Shown here: positions 1 through 8,901 of the stretch, piece by piece | Position numbering within the stretch: the stretch's first letter is position 1 | Layout: the number at the start of each line of letters is the position of its first letter | Assembly (NCBI GenBank): GCA_031296915.1 | Contig: JAVDPC010000006.1 | Coordinates: 1-64,000, forward strand | From: Cerasicoccus frondis | GTDB lineage: Bacteria; Verrucomicrobiota; Verrucomicrobiia; Opitutales; Cerasicoccaceae | Direction: 5' to 3' | DNA: 64,000 nucleotides | Program-made: the position numbers and the translations under genes | Notes under the pieces: generated by a model | Seen by the model: only the letters and a program-made list of their open reading frames with translations | What the model was told of the DNA's origin: nothing | Database searches by the model: none

Positions 1-5
1 CGCTC

Positions 6-80
6 AAGCCGCCTTGCTGGACACGAAAAATCACTGCGGCCTGATCGGCCAATCTAGATGAAAAGTGCTCTAGGCGGCTT
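6..80. repeat. 75-bp palindromic dispersed repeat, copy A
   Basis: The element is bounded by a perfect 9-bp inverted repeat, aagccgcct at 6-14 and aggcggctt at 72-80. It sits directly behind the stop codon of the YcaO gene. Its interior, read on the minus strand, shares a 19-nt identical core (at 53-71) with a second copy at about 31,549-31,626, and the homology continues with indels to the aaggcggctt end. This looks like a REP- or MITE-like noncoding element. No coding capacity is visible. Confidence 0.6.
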
Positions 81-971
81 CTACCAGAAGAAGTAATCGG
101 CACGCTGACTGGCGAATTCACGATTAGGCTGCTGGTAAACAATACGCCACACCGTAACATACTGATCCCAAGGACCCGTGACTTTGCGATCTATCAAACT
201 AATAGGTTTAGCTGAATTCAACAGCGGTTTGGGGCGGGCTTCCATCCGCTCCAGTAACTGAACAAATCCATCGGGACGGGAGAAATAAAGTGAGCGGCGT
301 TCGAACAAGTGTTCAATGCGATTCACATAGTCTAAGTCGATGGATTCAAATTTCTGATAGTGCTCTCCAATGATGCCAGAGGTGCGGTGCATTTCAACCG
401 CCGCCCGCCAATTGGCTTCATTAACATTGGCTCCGACTCCAAATCCGTAGGTATAAAAACGATCTTCCATGAACTGCCAAACAAGCACAACCGCATGATC
501 GCTAAATGGGTTGTCAATGCGGATAGCCCTCACGCCAGGAAAGGGATCGCCCAAGGTATGATAGCCGAGATACCCTTCCCACCAGAGTATTAGCACATGT
601 CGCTCCAAGGCCTCGCGCTCCGCAGCTTGACGCGCGCCCTTATCAAAGAGTCCCGGAAAAGCGCCCATGCCATTGGTGGTTGGGTCATAGTCAAAACCGT
701 ACTCATTTACATGGTTGAGTTTACAATGCCGGAAAGCCCAGCGCTCCAATGCTTCGGAGACTGCGCGAAATTTAGCCGTCGTGGGATCAGAGGCCGAGCC
801 AACGCCATCAGGATAAGGCTGGTCGACGCGTAGATCATCACGCAGGAAGGTTGCTGCTGAATACTGCTCGCGCCCGAACATCACCTCTACCCCAACATCG
901 ATAGAGCGTATTGGTCCGCCATCCTCAGCCATGACGTCCCGATACTTAATTGGTGCAAGATTCATGTTCAT
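81..971 (-). CDS. YcaO-like family protein (ATP-dependent cyclodehydratase fold)
   Basis: A 296-residue protein with two hallmarks of the YcaO ATP-binding domain: an SEALER motif (SExxER) near residue 72 and an AEREALERH segment near residue 115. Such residues hold Mg-ATP in YcaO enzymes, which activate peptide amide backbones in azoline or thioamide synthesis or help RimO-type methylthiolation. At under 300 residues it is much shorter than E. coli YcaO (586) and near a minimal domain. No partner (E1-like, TfuA, dehydrogenase) or convincing precursor peptide is visible upstream; the downstream side lies outside the window. The substrate is therefore unknown. Confidence 0.7.
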   Translation of the reverse strand: MNMNLAPIKYRDVMAEDGGPIRSIDVGVEVMFGREQYSAATFLRDDLRVDQPYPDGVGSASDPTTAKFRAVSEALERWAFRHCKLNHVNEYGFDYDPTTNGMGAFPGLFDKGARQAAEREALERHVLILWWEGYLGYHTLGDPFPGVRAIRIDNPFSDHAVVLVWQFMEDRFYTYGFGVGANVNEANWRAAVEMHRTSGIIGEHYQKFESIDLDYVNRIEHLFERRSLYFSRPDGFVQLLERMEARPKPLLNSAKPISLIDRKVTGPWDQYVTVWRIVYQQPNREFASQRADYFFW

Positions 972-1263
972 AGTTTATAGAAAACAGAAAGCGCGCCGCC
1001 ACCTAATGGATAACGGCACGCGACAGCAGTGGTATCATTTAGAGATGCGATGCGTTATACTTCGCAGGGCCAAGTTGGCGGAGCCTTGGCGACAATCTTC
1101 TCTGAAGTGTGGCCAACGCGAATGCCTGCGTTGTAGATAACAGTTTGGAGTATGGATACTATTGCTTTTTTCATGATTACTGAGTTTTGTGCTATTTAGC
1201 CTAGGCAATCCCGTTTTGAGATCACGCTGCATGATAAGTCGAAAACTGGCACAACACCAAGAA
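972..1263. other. Intergenic region between divergent genes, with inverted repeats
   Basis: This 292-bp gap separates the minus-strand YcaO gene from the plus-strand sensor kinase and should hold both promoters, although I could not assign -35/-10 boxes with confidence. A strongly self-complementary block lies at 1054-1140 (separate entry). No gene with family resemblance is readable on either strand. Confidence 0.5.
1054..1140. repeat. Nested inverted-repeat segment, possible structured RNA or MITE
   Basis: An outer stem pairs cgcagg (1063-1068) with cctgcg (1125-1130). The flanks gttata (1054-1059) and gataac (1135-1140) are also roughly complementary. Inside, gccaag (1069-1074) pairs with cttggc (1085-1090), and a further ggccaacgcg block lies at 1111-1120. 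The whole could fold into a branched hairpin. Whether it is transcribed is unknown. Confidence 0.35.
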
Positions 1264-4200
1264 ATGATAGCACGCATTTTTTGGTGTATTATTATAAATT
1301 TAATTTTGAGCGCTGCTCACTTGAGCGCAGGAATCATTGGATCGCCCCCTATCCGCACATTTACACCCGATGACTACCTGGCCAGCGGTAGTAACTGGTC
1401 AATCAAGCAGGATGACTCCGGCAGAATCTACATAGCCAACAACGAGGGCTTGCTGCGCTTTGACGGCGTGAACTGGGAACTATGGAAGCTCCCGTTTCCA
1501 ATCCACGACATCTACATCGAATCAGAGTCGAAAATCTGGGTATGCGGCAACGATGAGTTCGGCTACTTTTTAGCTGAGGAAAACTCCGATCCTGAATACA
1601 TCTCGATGGTCGATCAAATTGAGATTTCATCCAGCGAGCTTGGTGAAACATGGAGTATATTTCCCGCTGACGGACGCCTATACATTCTATCTCAAGAACA
1701 TCTAATCACCGTGGAGGGCGATCGTATTAAATCCCGTTATCTGCCCGATGATGATCGCCTGACTGGCGCTATAGACGGCTCTACGCTTTACATTAGCCAG
1801 AAAGATTACGGCTTGCACGCGATTGATGGACAACACGAATCCATTATCATCCCTATAGAGTCCACAAATTCCGCCAGAGTAAATGGGGTCTTTACCGCTG
1901 AATCAGGAGAGCAGGTTTTTAGCACCTATCGCAATGGATTTGTCTACATTCAAGACGAAGCATTGCACAGCTGGCCAAACGAACTTTCTGAGCTGCTCAA
2001 TCAGACTCTCTGCTATAAATCATTAAAGCTGCGTGATGGCCGCATCGCCTGCGCAACACATAACTACGGCCTACTGCTCCTTTCTGCTGATGGCAAATTC
2101 GAGGGCCAGATTTCCGAAAGAAATGGCGCATTGAGCGACATGGTTATCGACATTTTGGAAGACGCAGATGGCAACCTATGGCTCACGCATGAAATCGGCG
2201 TGAGTCTGGTCGACCTACAATCTCCCTACACGAAGATCGATAAGTCCAACGGTTTTGAGCCAAACATCGTTTTCAGTCTGAGTGATTGGGAAGATCAGTT
2301 TTTGGTTGGCACCACGACTGGTTGCCTGGCCTTAGTCAAGCCAACCTTGCAAAACCTAACCACAGAGTGGCTCACGATTGGCGCAGAAGATTCGGTTGTC
2401 TGGACGATCACGCCAACGAGCAAAGGACCACTGATCGCTGACAGCACGGGCTACAGCTTGATCCAGAATAACGAAATTCAACCTGCGCTTGCGGTCAACC
2501 AGGATGGCATCTTCTCAACGGTGCTAAACTACCAAGGCGCAGAATACATCGCCATACTGCAGATACGCAATGCCTACCTGTGTCGTTGGCAAGGAAGGCA
2601 ACTCGACGTTATCAATACGATTTCCACACCGGGCCCGCTATGGACCATGGTCTACTTTAATGACAAACTCTATGCAGGGTCGATTTCACAAGGTTTGTTC
2701 ACGCTATCAATGGAGGACTTTCTTTCAGACTCGCATGCAGCATTACAACCACTTGAAAACCCTTCACTTCCCGAGAATATTCAGTGGGGTTATTTTACCG
2801 AGCTGCCAGCCGGCATGATATTACTCTGCAACGCCGGAATTTACAGTTTATCCCAAGGCTCCGAAACCTGGAGTAAAGTGAATGGCTCGCCCGACTCATT
2901 GGACGATGATCCCTATGCAGTGAATTTCGACAACGCTTCAAACCAACGACTCTGGCTCACCTACATGCTGCCAGGTCAAGGCAATGTCTTTCAGCAATTG
3001 GATTGGCCGTCTGGTGAGCCCTCCCCCCGGATCACCACCATTCCCAGCCAAGGTCTTCAGGAGCTGCCGGAAGTGCATTGCCTTTGGGTCGACGAAGAGG
3101 AGTCCATTGTCTGGTTTGGTGGAAGCAATGGGCTCATCCGAGAGAACTTCGACCTGCCGCCACCAGCTCCAGTCTCCCGACCACCACTCCTAACCAATGT
3201 CGACATAACGGGAGAACCTGCATCTCACGAACGTGAATTCGAGTTCCCTGTCGAATTGGCAAAATTTGAGTTCGCCCTGCCCTATTATGGCCAGGAATCA
3301 GTCACGTATCGAACCCGCCTCGTTGGACAAAGCAACGATTGGAGCGCCGCATCAGTCAGCAATTTTAAGGAATTCACCAATCTGCGTGAAGGCGACTATG
3401 AATTTCAGGTTCAGGCATTGGTTGACAATCGACCGGCTGGCCCCATCACCAACTATCAATTTCAGATTCTTCCCCCATGGAGCCGAACCTGGAGCGCCTA
3501 TGTGCTCTACTTGCTCATTGCGATCCTCGTCGCTTACTTGCTCGTTTATTTCCGAACCCGGCGACTACAACAGGCGAACATAGCGCTCGAAGAAGCAGTT
3601 CGCAGCCGGACGCTTGAGCTGGAAAAGACCAACGTGCGACTCGCCCAGGCGAATACCGCCAAAAACCGTTTTCTCGCCAACGTGAGCCATGAGATCCGTA
3701 ATCCGATGAACGGTATTGTCGGGCTAGCCCACCTCCTGATTGATGATGGCAGCAGCGCGGATCAGAAACGTTTGGTTCACCTGCTGAGCACCGCCGAGCA
3801 TCTCAAGGTTTTGCTCGATGGCATGCTCGACTTTGCCGCGATTGAAAATGGCCAAATTAAGCTGCAAAATTGCCAATTCTCAATTTCCTCCCTGCTCGAT
3901 GAACTTGAGTCTCTGCACAAGCGTCTCGCTCAAGACAAGGGCATCGACCTGTATGTCATCAAGGAGTTTGCGGATTGCCCGGATCTGTTTGGCGACGAAG
4001 GCAAGCTCCGACAAATCCTCTACAATCTAACGACCAACGCAGTTAAATTCACTCATAGCGGCAGTGTCACCGTCCGGGCAAAAGTTGAGCTGCTTGCGGA
4101 CGAGAATCGCGCAAAACTGGAATTCGCCATCGAGGATACTGGCAAGGGCATTCCCCTCGAAGATCAGAAAAACATTTTCGAGCAATTCAATCGCGGGTCA

Positions 4201-5118
4201 CACAGCAATTCACAGATTAAGGGCATCGGGTTGGGTCTGAGCATTGCTGATCGTTTATCCAAAATTCTAGACGGTTCGCTCTCCCTCGACACGACCTATA
4301 CCAGCGGCGCTCGCTTCGTGTTTAGTCTGTCATTAGCGACTGTCGAATCAACGAGCGAAAAGGCGCTGCCAACGACGAAAGCTCCCATCCAGATCTTGGC
4401 CGGACTGCAAGCCCTGGTCATTGAGGATGAGCCTTACAATCAAATTGTGGTCGAAGGCTTACTCAAACGCGAATCCGTTAAGGTCACCATTGCCGGATCG
4501 GCCGAAGAAGCCTTAAAGGTATTCGTCGAGCACAACTGGGACTTCGTGCTTGTGGACATTAATCTGCCTGGCGCCAGCGGCATTGAGTTTGCCGAGATGG
4601 TGAGGGAGTCCGCCGCCAAAGCGCAAACGCCTCTCATTGCCATGAGCGCCTATGTCGCAGATTTTGATTTGGAGAAACTGCGTAACGCGGGCATCAGCAG
4701 TTTCGTCCCGAAACCCTTTACGCCAGATCAGTTAATCACGGCAATTCAGTCACGCTCGGATACTCTACCGACTGACAAGCCCAAGGAATCTCCCAAAGAA
4801 CGTTCCCTCATGGCCTACATTGCGGGGGATGATCCAGTGCGACTCAAGCAACTGGAGAAGGAGCTTTACGACTCGTTACAATCATACGGAGAGCAACTTC
4901 AAGCAACCATTGCCAATCAAGATGTGGAGAAAGCGCGCTTGGCGCTGCATGACATGACGCCTCTCGTTCGACTGACCCAAAACGACGAAATGATTCAGCT
5001 AGTCGACGCCATGCACACAGCTCTGTATGAGGATCGCTTTGAAGATTATGTCGAAAGCTTCGAAAAGTTCCAAAGCCTCCCCGTGTGGCATACTACCTCT
5101 GAAGAAGACGATAAGTAG
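1264..5118 (+). CDS. Reg_prop/Y_Y_Y hybrid sensor histidine kinase with receiver and Hpt-like tail
   Basis: A very large inner-membrane sensor. From the ATG at 1264 there is a signal-like segment, then a periplasmic beta-propeller of two-component-regulator repeats (for example DDSGRIYIANNEGLLRFDG, DADGNLWLTH), a Y_Y_Y domain, and one transmembrane helix (AYVLYLLIAILVAYLLVYF) with a short coiled coil. The kinase core follows: H-box FLANVSHEIRNPMNG with the phosphorylated His at codon 3688-3690, N-box LYNLTTNAVKFT, G1 DTGKGIP and G2 GIGLGLS. A receiver domain has its Asp at 4555-4557 and Lys in FVPKPF. The last 100 residues resemble an Hpt domain with one His at 4948-4950. GTG 1189 and ATG 1231 are alternative starts. 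The ligand is unknown; a SusC/D-like sugar link is not supported here. Confidence 0.88.
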   Translation: MIARIFWCIIINLILSAAHLSAGIIGSPPIRTFTPDDYLASGSNWSIKQDDSGRIYIANNEGLLRFDGVNWELWKLPFPIHDIYIESESKIWVCGNDEFGYFLAEENSDPEYISMVDQIEISSSELGETWSIFPADGRLYILSQEHLITVEGDRIKSRYLPDDDRLTGAIDGSTLYISQKDYGLHAIDGQHESIIIPIESTNSARVNGVFTAESGEQVFSTYRNGFVYIQDEALHSWPNELSELLNQTLCYKSLKLRDGRIACATHNYGLLLLSADGKFEGQISERNGALSDMVIDILEDADGNLWLTHEIGVSLVDLQSPYTKIDKSNGFEPNIVFSLSDWEDQFLVGTTTGCLALVKPTLQNLTTEWLTIGAEDSVVWTITPTSKGPLIADSTGYSLIQNNEIQPALAVNQDGIFSTVLNYQGAEYIAILQIRNAYLCRWQGRQLDVINTISTPGPLWTMVYFNDKLYAGSISQGLFTLSMEDFLSDSHAALQPLENPSLPENIQWGYFTELPAGMILLCNAGIYSLSQGSETWSKVNGSPDSLDDDPYAVNFDNASNQRLWLTYMLPGQGNVFQQLDWPSGEPSPRITTIPSQGLQELPEVHCLWVDEEESIVWFGGSNGLIRENFDLPPPAPVSRPPLLTNVDITGEPASHEREFEFPVELAKFEFALPYYGQESVTYRTRLVGQSNDWSAASVSNFKEFTNLREGDYEFQVQALVDNRPAGPITNYQFQILPPWSRTWSAYVLYLLIAILVAYLLVYFRTRRLQQANIALEEAVRSRTLELEKTNVRLAQANTAKNRFLANVSHEIRNPMNGIVGLAHLLIDDGSSADQKRLVHLLSTAEHLKVLLDGMLDFAAIENGQIKLQNCQFSISSLLDELESLHKRLAQDKGIDLYVIKEFADCPDLFGDEGKLRQILYNLTTNAVKFTHSGSVTVRAKVELLADENRAKLEFAIEDTGKGIPLEDQKNIFEQFNRGSHSNSQIKGIGLGLSIADRLSKILDGSLSLDTTYTSGARFVFSLSLATVESTSEKALPTTKAPIQILAGLQALVIEDEPYNQIVVEGLLKRESVKVTIAGSAEEALKVFVEHNWDFVLVDINLPGASGIEFAEMVRESAAKAQTPLIAMSAYVADFDLEKLRNAGISSFVPKPFTPDQLITAIQSRSDTLPTDKPKESPKERSLMAYIAGDDPVRLKQLEKELYDSLQSYGEQLQATIANQDVEKARLALHDMTPLVRLTQNDEMIQLVDAMHTALYEDRFEDYVESFEKFQSLPVWHTTSEEDDK

Positions 5119-5188
5119 AGCCCTTGACTCGCAGCTCCAGGGAGTATTTTGCTTTTGATGAATGCTGCCCACCTGTTTAACTAAGCCT

Positions 5189-6115
5189 ATGTCACCCCGC
5201 ATGTTTTTACTCACCCGTTGCTTGGCATTGCTTGTGTGCGCAGCAGTTTGCCAAGCCCAGCCTGTTTCCGATCCTGTTTCAAGCGGCATTCGCCTACGCG
5301 GCGCAAACGGTGCGGAAATTGTCGCTGCTGGCGTGCTCGAGGCGCATCCCGAGGGAGCGGTCCTGCTTCTCTATGGCTCCGACAGCCCCATACTGGCTCC
5401 CTGGGACAAGTTCGACTTGGAACTGCTCAAGGAGGATCAGCCCAAGATGTATTATGGCTACCTCGACGCCAAACGCTTTAATCGCCCATTTCTGCTCAAA
5501 CTCGGCGTGTATGCCGACATCATCAGTTTTGAAGAAGCAATCATTGAGCTGAATCGCGAATTGCAAAAACCACGCTTTTACCCCCTGCCGGAAAACATCA
5601 ACTACCTGATCGAACAGGAGCAAGACGTCATTCGTTGGAAAAGCCGTAATTATGCGCGTTACTCGAAATTAATGCGCGACTACCAAAGCCAGTTGGAAGA
5701 TTTTCTCAGGCGTATATTTCCCAAGGAATCAGTCATCATTGACGACCAAGGCAATGTCCACTTCAAGGACCGGCCGAACCGAGTCGATCTCAACCGTGGC
5801 GAAACGACCACGGGCGTCATCCTGTCTGTGCTGGCCGATACCCGCCGCTCACCTTCCCGCATTGGCATCGACTACTTAAAGGAGGTAACAACCTTTCGTG
5901 AAGATGTCAGCGCCCAGTGGAATGCCATCCGGGATAAAATCCCAAACCCAGCCTTCAATGAGGGAAATTTGAATCATCAAAAGCTACCCATAATCATGGA
6001 CGATGCGAAATCGGCGCTTAACCGAATAATCAACGAAGAGCACCTCCATCAATCTGACCAACAAAAGATCAGCGATTACTATCTCTTTGTCTACAGTCAC
6101 TCCCCCAGCTACTAG
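5189..6115 (+). CDS. Uncharacterised secreted protein
   Basis: About 308 residues starting MSPRMFLLTRCLALLVC, with a clear signal peptide ending near AVCQAQ, so the product is exported. The mature part has no domain I recognise. It begins with a small beta-rich segment on the theme 'GAEIVAAGV...LLYGSDSPILAPWDKFDL', resembling the short domains often found in Verrucomicrobia secreted proteins. The rest is charged and helical (residues about 90-300) and may form a coiled coil. It lies 71 bp after the sensor kinase on the same strand and could be co-transcribed. ATG 5162 is an in-frame alternative start but would bury the signal peptide. The gene ends with TAG within CTAGAGCA. Confidence 0.65.
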   Translation: MSPRMFLLTRCLALLVCAAVCQAQPVSDPVSSGIRLRGANGAEIVAAGVLEAHPEGAVLLLYGSDSPILAPWDKFDLELLKEDQPKMYYGYLDAKRFNRPFLLKLGVYADIISFEEAIIELNRELQKPRFYPLPENINYLIEQEQDVIRWKSRNYARYSKLMRDYQSQLEDFLRRIFPKESVIIDDQGNVHFKDRPNRVDLNRGETTTGVILSVLADTRRSPSRIGIDYLKEVTTFREDVSAQWNAIRDKIPNPAFNEGNLNHQKLPIIMDDAKSALNRIINEEHLHQSDQQKISDYYLFVYSHSPSY

Positions 6116-6224
6116 AGCATACATCAAGCAGTGGATTATATTGCTGAGGAATCTCATTTATTTTGACGCAATTGCTTCAGGCAACCTTGACTCTGCAACG
6201 CAATCCGTGAAAATGTAACACAGC

Positions 6225-6515
6225 ATGAGTAGCCGAAGATTTCTACCCAGCCTAGAGCAATTAAAGCGCGCAATCGAAGACCTGCCAGATCCATCTGCTT
6301 ATGAAGGCAGTGACTGTGTCGTGAGCATTAAGTCTGGGCGGGCAACCAGTGAGCTCGAGTTTAAGCGGGTAAAATTCAGCGCAGGCGAAGGCGAAAGCCT
6401 CTACCGCTGGGTCTATGAAGGCAAAATCATGATCCGCAGCGGCGATATCGAGAAGAAGCGTAAAAAGGAGAAAGAAAAAGACGATTCCGTCATTTTCAGC
6501 GTATCGGTTCGATAA
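6225..6515 (+). CDS. Small conserved-looking hypothetical protein
   Basis: Ninety-six residues, highly charged, with an alternating beta-type pattern (DCVVSIKSGRATSELEFKRVKFS, then SLYRWVYEGKIMIRSG) followed by a lysine/glutamate run KKRKKEKEKDD and a final beta strand VIFSVSVR. I cannot name a family. No signal peptide or membrane segment is present, so it is probably cytoplasmic. The 3' end overlaps the end of the convergent crtI gene by 20 bp. The coding bias looks like its neighbours, but there is no functional context. Confidence 0.5.
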   Translation: MSSRRFLPSLEQLKRAIEDLPDPSAYEGSDCVVSIKSGRATSELEFKRVKFSAGEGESLYRWVYEGKIMIRSGDIEKKRKKEKEKDDSVIFSVSVR

Positions 6516-8043
6516 AGCGATCCAACACCTTGGCAGAGCTGATGACGCCGGGCAAACCAGCCCCTGGGTGCGTCCCCGCCCCTACAAAAAACAGCCCATC
6601 CACATCTTCGCTCTTATTGTGCGGCCGGAACCAGGCGCTCTGCGTCAACAATGGCTCAAATTGAAACGCGCTTCCCTGGTAAGCATCCAGCCGATCATGA
6701 AAATCCTGCGGCGTAAAGATGAGCTTGGACTTGAGGTGCTTGCGTAGGTCGGGAACCAAATGATCCTTCTCCAAAGAGGCCAAGATGCGGTCCGCATAAG
6801 CCTCTTTGATATCTGCCCAGTTTTGACCACCCTTCAGATTCGGCACAGGGCTTAGCACGTAAAAGCACTCACAGCCGGGAGGCGCAAGACTGGGGTCCGT
6901 TCGCGTCGGCGCATGCAGGTAGAGCGAAAAATCTTCGGCGACAATACGCTTATCAAAAATATCGCCCAAGAGTCCCTCATATCGTGGCCCCAAGACGATG
7001 CTGTGATGCGGCAAGTGCTCATAGGTCCGGTCCGTGCCAAAGTAGATGACAAACAGGCTCATCGCATAGCGCATACGCTCCAAGCGCGTATCGGTCCACT
7101 TGCGTCGATGCTCAGGCTTCACCAGCTTACGGTATGTGTTGGCGACATCGCCATTGCTGATCACGAAGTCTGCCTCAAAGTATGCTTCTTCGGTCCGGGA
7201 AAAGCGATAGCCCGGCTCACGGCTGTCGTCGGCCAAATCTTCCTCCTGGGATCCCAATGCTGCCCGGACCCCCTGAACGCGGCCATTCTTCACCACAATC
7301 TCCTCCGCCCGCGCATTGAGAACTAGCTTGCCGCCAATATCCTCAAACAGCTTTACGAGGCCACGGACCAGGGCATTGGTTCCTCCCATGGCGAAATACA
7401 CTCCCCACGTTTTCTCCAGGTAGTGAATCATGGCATAAATCGCCGATGAACGCAGCGGATTGCCACCAATCAACAAAGGCTCAAAACTAAACACCTGCCG
7501 CAATTGAGGATCTTTAATAAAGTGACTGACGCGCTTGTAAACGGATTGCTCAGCGCGCAGCCGGATCAAGTCTGGGGCAACCTTGATCATTTCTGCAAAC
7601 GAATGAAAAGAATGATCCGCAAGGTCCGTAAAAGCGCGATCAAATATCTGCTCGCTATAGGCCAAAAATTTCCGATACCCAGCGACATCGTCCGGTTGAA
7701 ATTTAGCGATTTCCGATTCGAGCGAGGCTTGCTCTCCCCGGTAATCGAAGACTTTGCCGTCATTAAAATAGATTCGATAAAACGGATCGCAGGGCACAAT
7801 TTCCACGTAGTCGGCGATCTTCTTGCCTGCCGCTTCAGCTAGTTCATCCAGCACGAACGGCACCGTGATGATTGTGGGGCCAGCGTCATAAGTGAACCCT
7901 TGATCGTGGTAGACGTAGGCGCGACCGCCGGGCTTGTCTCGCATTTCGAGCAGGGTCACCTCGTAGCCCTTTGCCTGGGTGCGAATGGCCGCCGCCAATC
8001 CGCCAAATCCACTGCCAATGACGACTGCCTTCTGCTTGTGCAT
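6496..8043 (-). CDS. crtI: Phytoene desaturase (CrtI type)
   Basis: A 515-residue FAD-dependent desaturase that introduces double bonds into phytoene or a related polyene at the membrane surface. The N-terminus carries the dinucleotide-binding motif VVIGSGFGGLAAAI with an acidic strand end (LLEMRDKPGGRA), then the CrtI-typical segments AGPTIITVPFVLDEL, DPFYRIYFNDG, SFEPLLIGGNPL and WGVYFAMGGTNALVRG. The C-terminus has the FAD-contacting GLFFVGAGTHPGAGLPGVI. Length and motifs fit CrtI rather than HpnE (hydroxysqualene dehydroxylase, about 420 residues). It lies 65 bp downstream of a methyltransferase on the same strand. No crtB is in the window, so the exact substrate (C40 or C30) is not determined. 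Confidence 0.88.
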   Translation of the reverse strand: MHKQKAVVIGSGFGGLAAAIRTQAKGYEVTLLEMRDKPGGRAYVYHDQGFTYDAGPTIITVPFVLDELAEAAGKKIADYVEIVPCDPFYRIYFNDGKVFDYRGEQASLESEIAKFQPDDVAGYRKFLAYSEQIFDRAFTDLADHSFHSFAEMIKVAPDLIRLRAEQSVYKRVSHFIKDPQLRQVFSFEPLLIGGNPLRSSAIYAMIHYLEKTWGVYFAMGGTNALVRGLVKLFEDIGGKLVLNARAEEIVVKNGRVQGVRAALGSQEEDLADDSREPGYRFSRTEEAYFEADFVISNGDVANTYRKLVKPEHRRKWTDTRLERMRYAMSLFVIYFGTDRTYEHLPHHSIVLGPRYEGLLGDIFDKRIVAEDFSLYLHAPTRTDPSLAPPGCECFYVLSPVPNLKGGQNWADIKEAYADRILASLEKDHLVPDLRKHLKSKLIFTPQDFHDRLDAYQGSAFQFEPLLTQSAWFRPHNKSEDVDGLFFVGAGTHPGAGLPGVISSAKVLDRFIEPIR

Positions 8044-8108
8044 GAATGAGATAAGAGGCAGGAAACTCGCTTTGACAAGCCCCGGCCTTAAAAAAACGAT
8101 AAGCCGAC

Positions 8109-8852
8109 TCAGGCCTTAATCGCCTCAATCATGAACGCAGGCGGGTTTTGAATGAATTGATCCCAATAGCCTGCTTCATCCGCAGCCGTTGGCGACAACT
8201 GTAGACCATGATAGCGCACTTCGCTGAAGCCAGCCTTCAACAAGGCTTCGCGGTAGCTTTCCTTGGGCAGATAGTAATTATCGACCACGCATTTAACGGA
8301 GCCCGTAGTCATGCTCCAGCGAATGAGAGCGCCTTCGCTCGGCTCGTCCTCCAACTCGATGTTGAAACCGTATTTGCTGTAGTCGCGATCAGCATAAAAA
8401 TAGACATCGGGATCGGTGGTAAACGTCACAAAACGCCCTCCAGGCGCCACACGACGGGAAACGCCCGCACAAAACTCATCCAATTCCACCAAGCTACGCG
8501 CATAGACCAACAACCAGGCCGACACCACCAACCCAAACACTTCGCCTGAGCCAGGTGCACACACATCCGCCACTTCATAGCGAATGCCCAGCGGGGCGGC
8601 AGCCTCTTCTTCGCGAGCCAGACGTATCATTTCCTCCGAGATGTCCACCCCGAGCAAGTCCCCTGCTCCGCGCTGTTTCAATTTCCGGGTGAAGTGCCCC
8701 GAACCACAGGCCAAGTCGAGAACCGGCTTGCCCGTCACGTCGCCAATCAAGCTCAAGAACGAGTATTCCTCGACCATGGAGCGCCATGGCTGCTTTTTGC
8801 TTTCTACGTACTCGGCTGCAATCTGATTGTAGTCAGTTTTTTCTTCGGACAT
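8109..8852 (-). CDS. Class I SAM-dependent methyltransferase
   Basis: A 247-residue Rossmann-fold methyltransferase. Motif I is VLDLACGSGHFTRKL (residues about 44-58), followed by the acidic end of strand beta2 in LLGVDISEEMIRLA, which binds the SAM ribose; motif II/III segments YEVADVCAPG and SAWLLVYARS follow. The N-terminus (DYNQIAAEYVESKKQPWR) is typical of ubiquinone/menaquinone-type and small-molecule O-methyltransferases. It sits between a HpnG-like nucleosidase (49 bp upstream) and crtI (65 bp downstream) in one minus-strand run, so a carotenoid or other isoprenoid substrate is plausible, but this is inference from position only. Confidence 0.75.
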   Translation of the reverse strand: MSEEKTDYNQIAAEYVESKKQPWRSMVEEYSFLSLIGDVTGKPVLDLACGSGHFTRKLKQRGAGDLLGVDISEEMIRLAREEEAAAPLGIRYEVADVCAPGSGEVFGLVVSAWLLVYARSLVELDEFCAGVSRRVAPGGRFVTFTTDPDVYFYADRDYSKYGFNIELEDEPSEGALIRWSMTTGSVKCVVDNYYLPKESYREALLKAGFSEVRYHGLQLSPTAADEAGYWDQFIQNPPAFMIEAIKA

Positions 8853-8901
8853 GCCGAGTATTGAAGCAAACTCCCAGACTTCGACGAGTCAAAACGCACG
8901 G

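Noticed and set aside
1035..1277. Possible RiPP precursor peptide upstream of the YcaO gene
   Set aside because: The 80-codon frame shows no leader/core pattern, no Cys/Ser/Thr-rich core and no ribosome-binding site, and it overlaps the start of the sensor kinase.
6496..8043. Reading the desaturase as HpnE (hydroxysqualene dehydroxylase)
   Set aside because: Length (515) and motifs such as AGPTIITVPF and SFEPLLIGGNPL follow CrtI, not the shorter HpnE.
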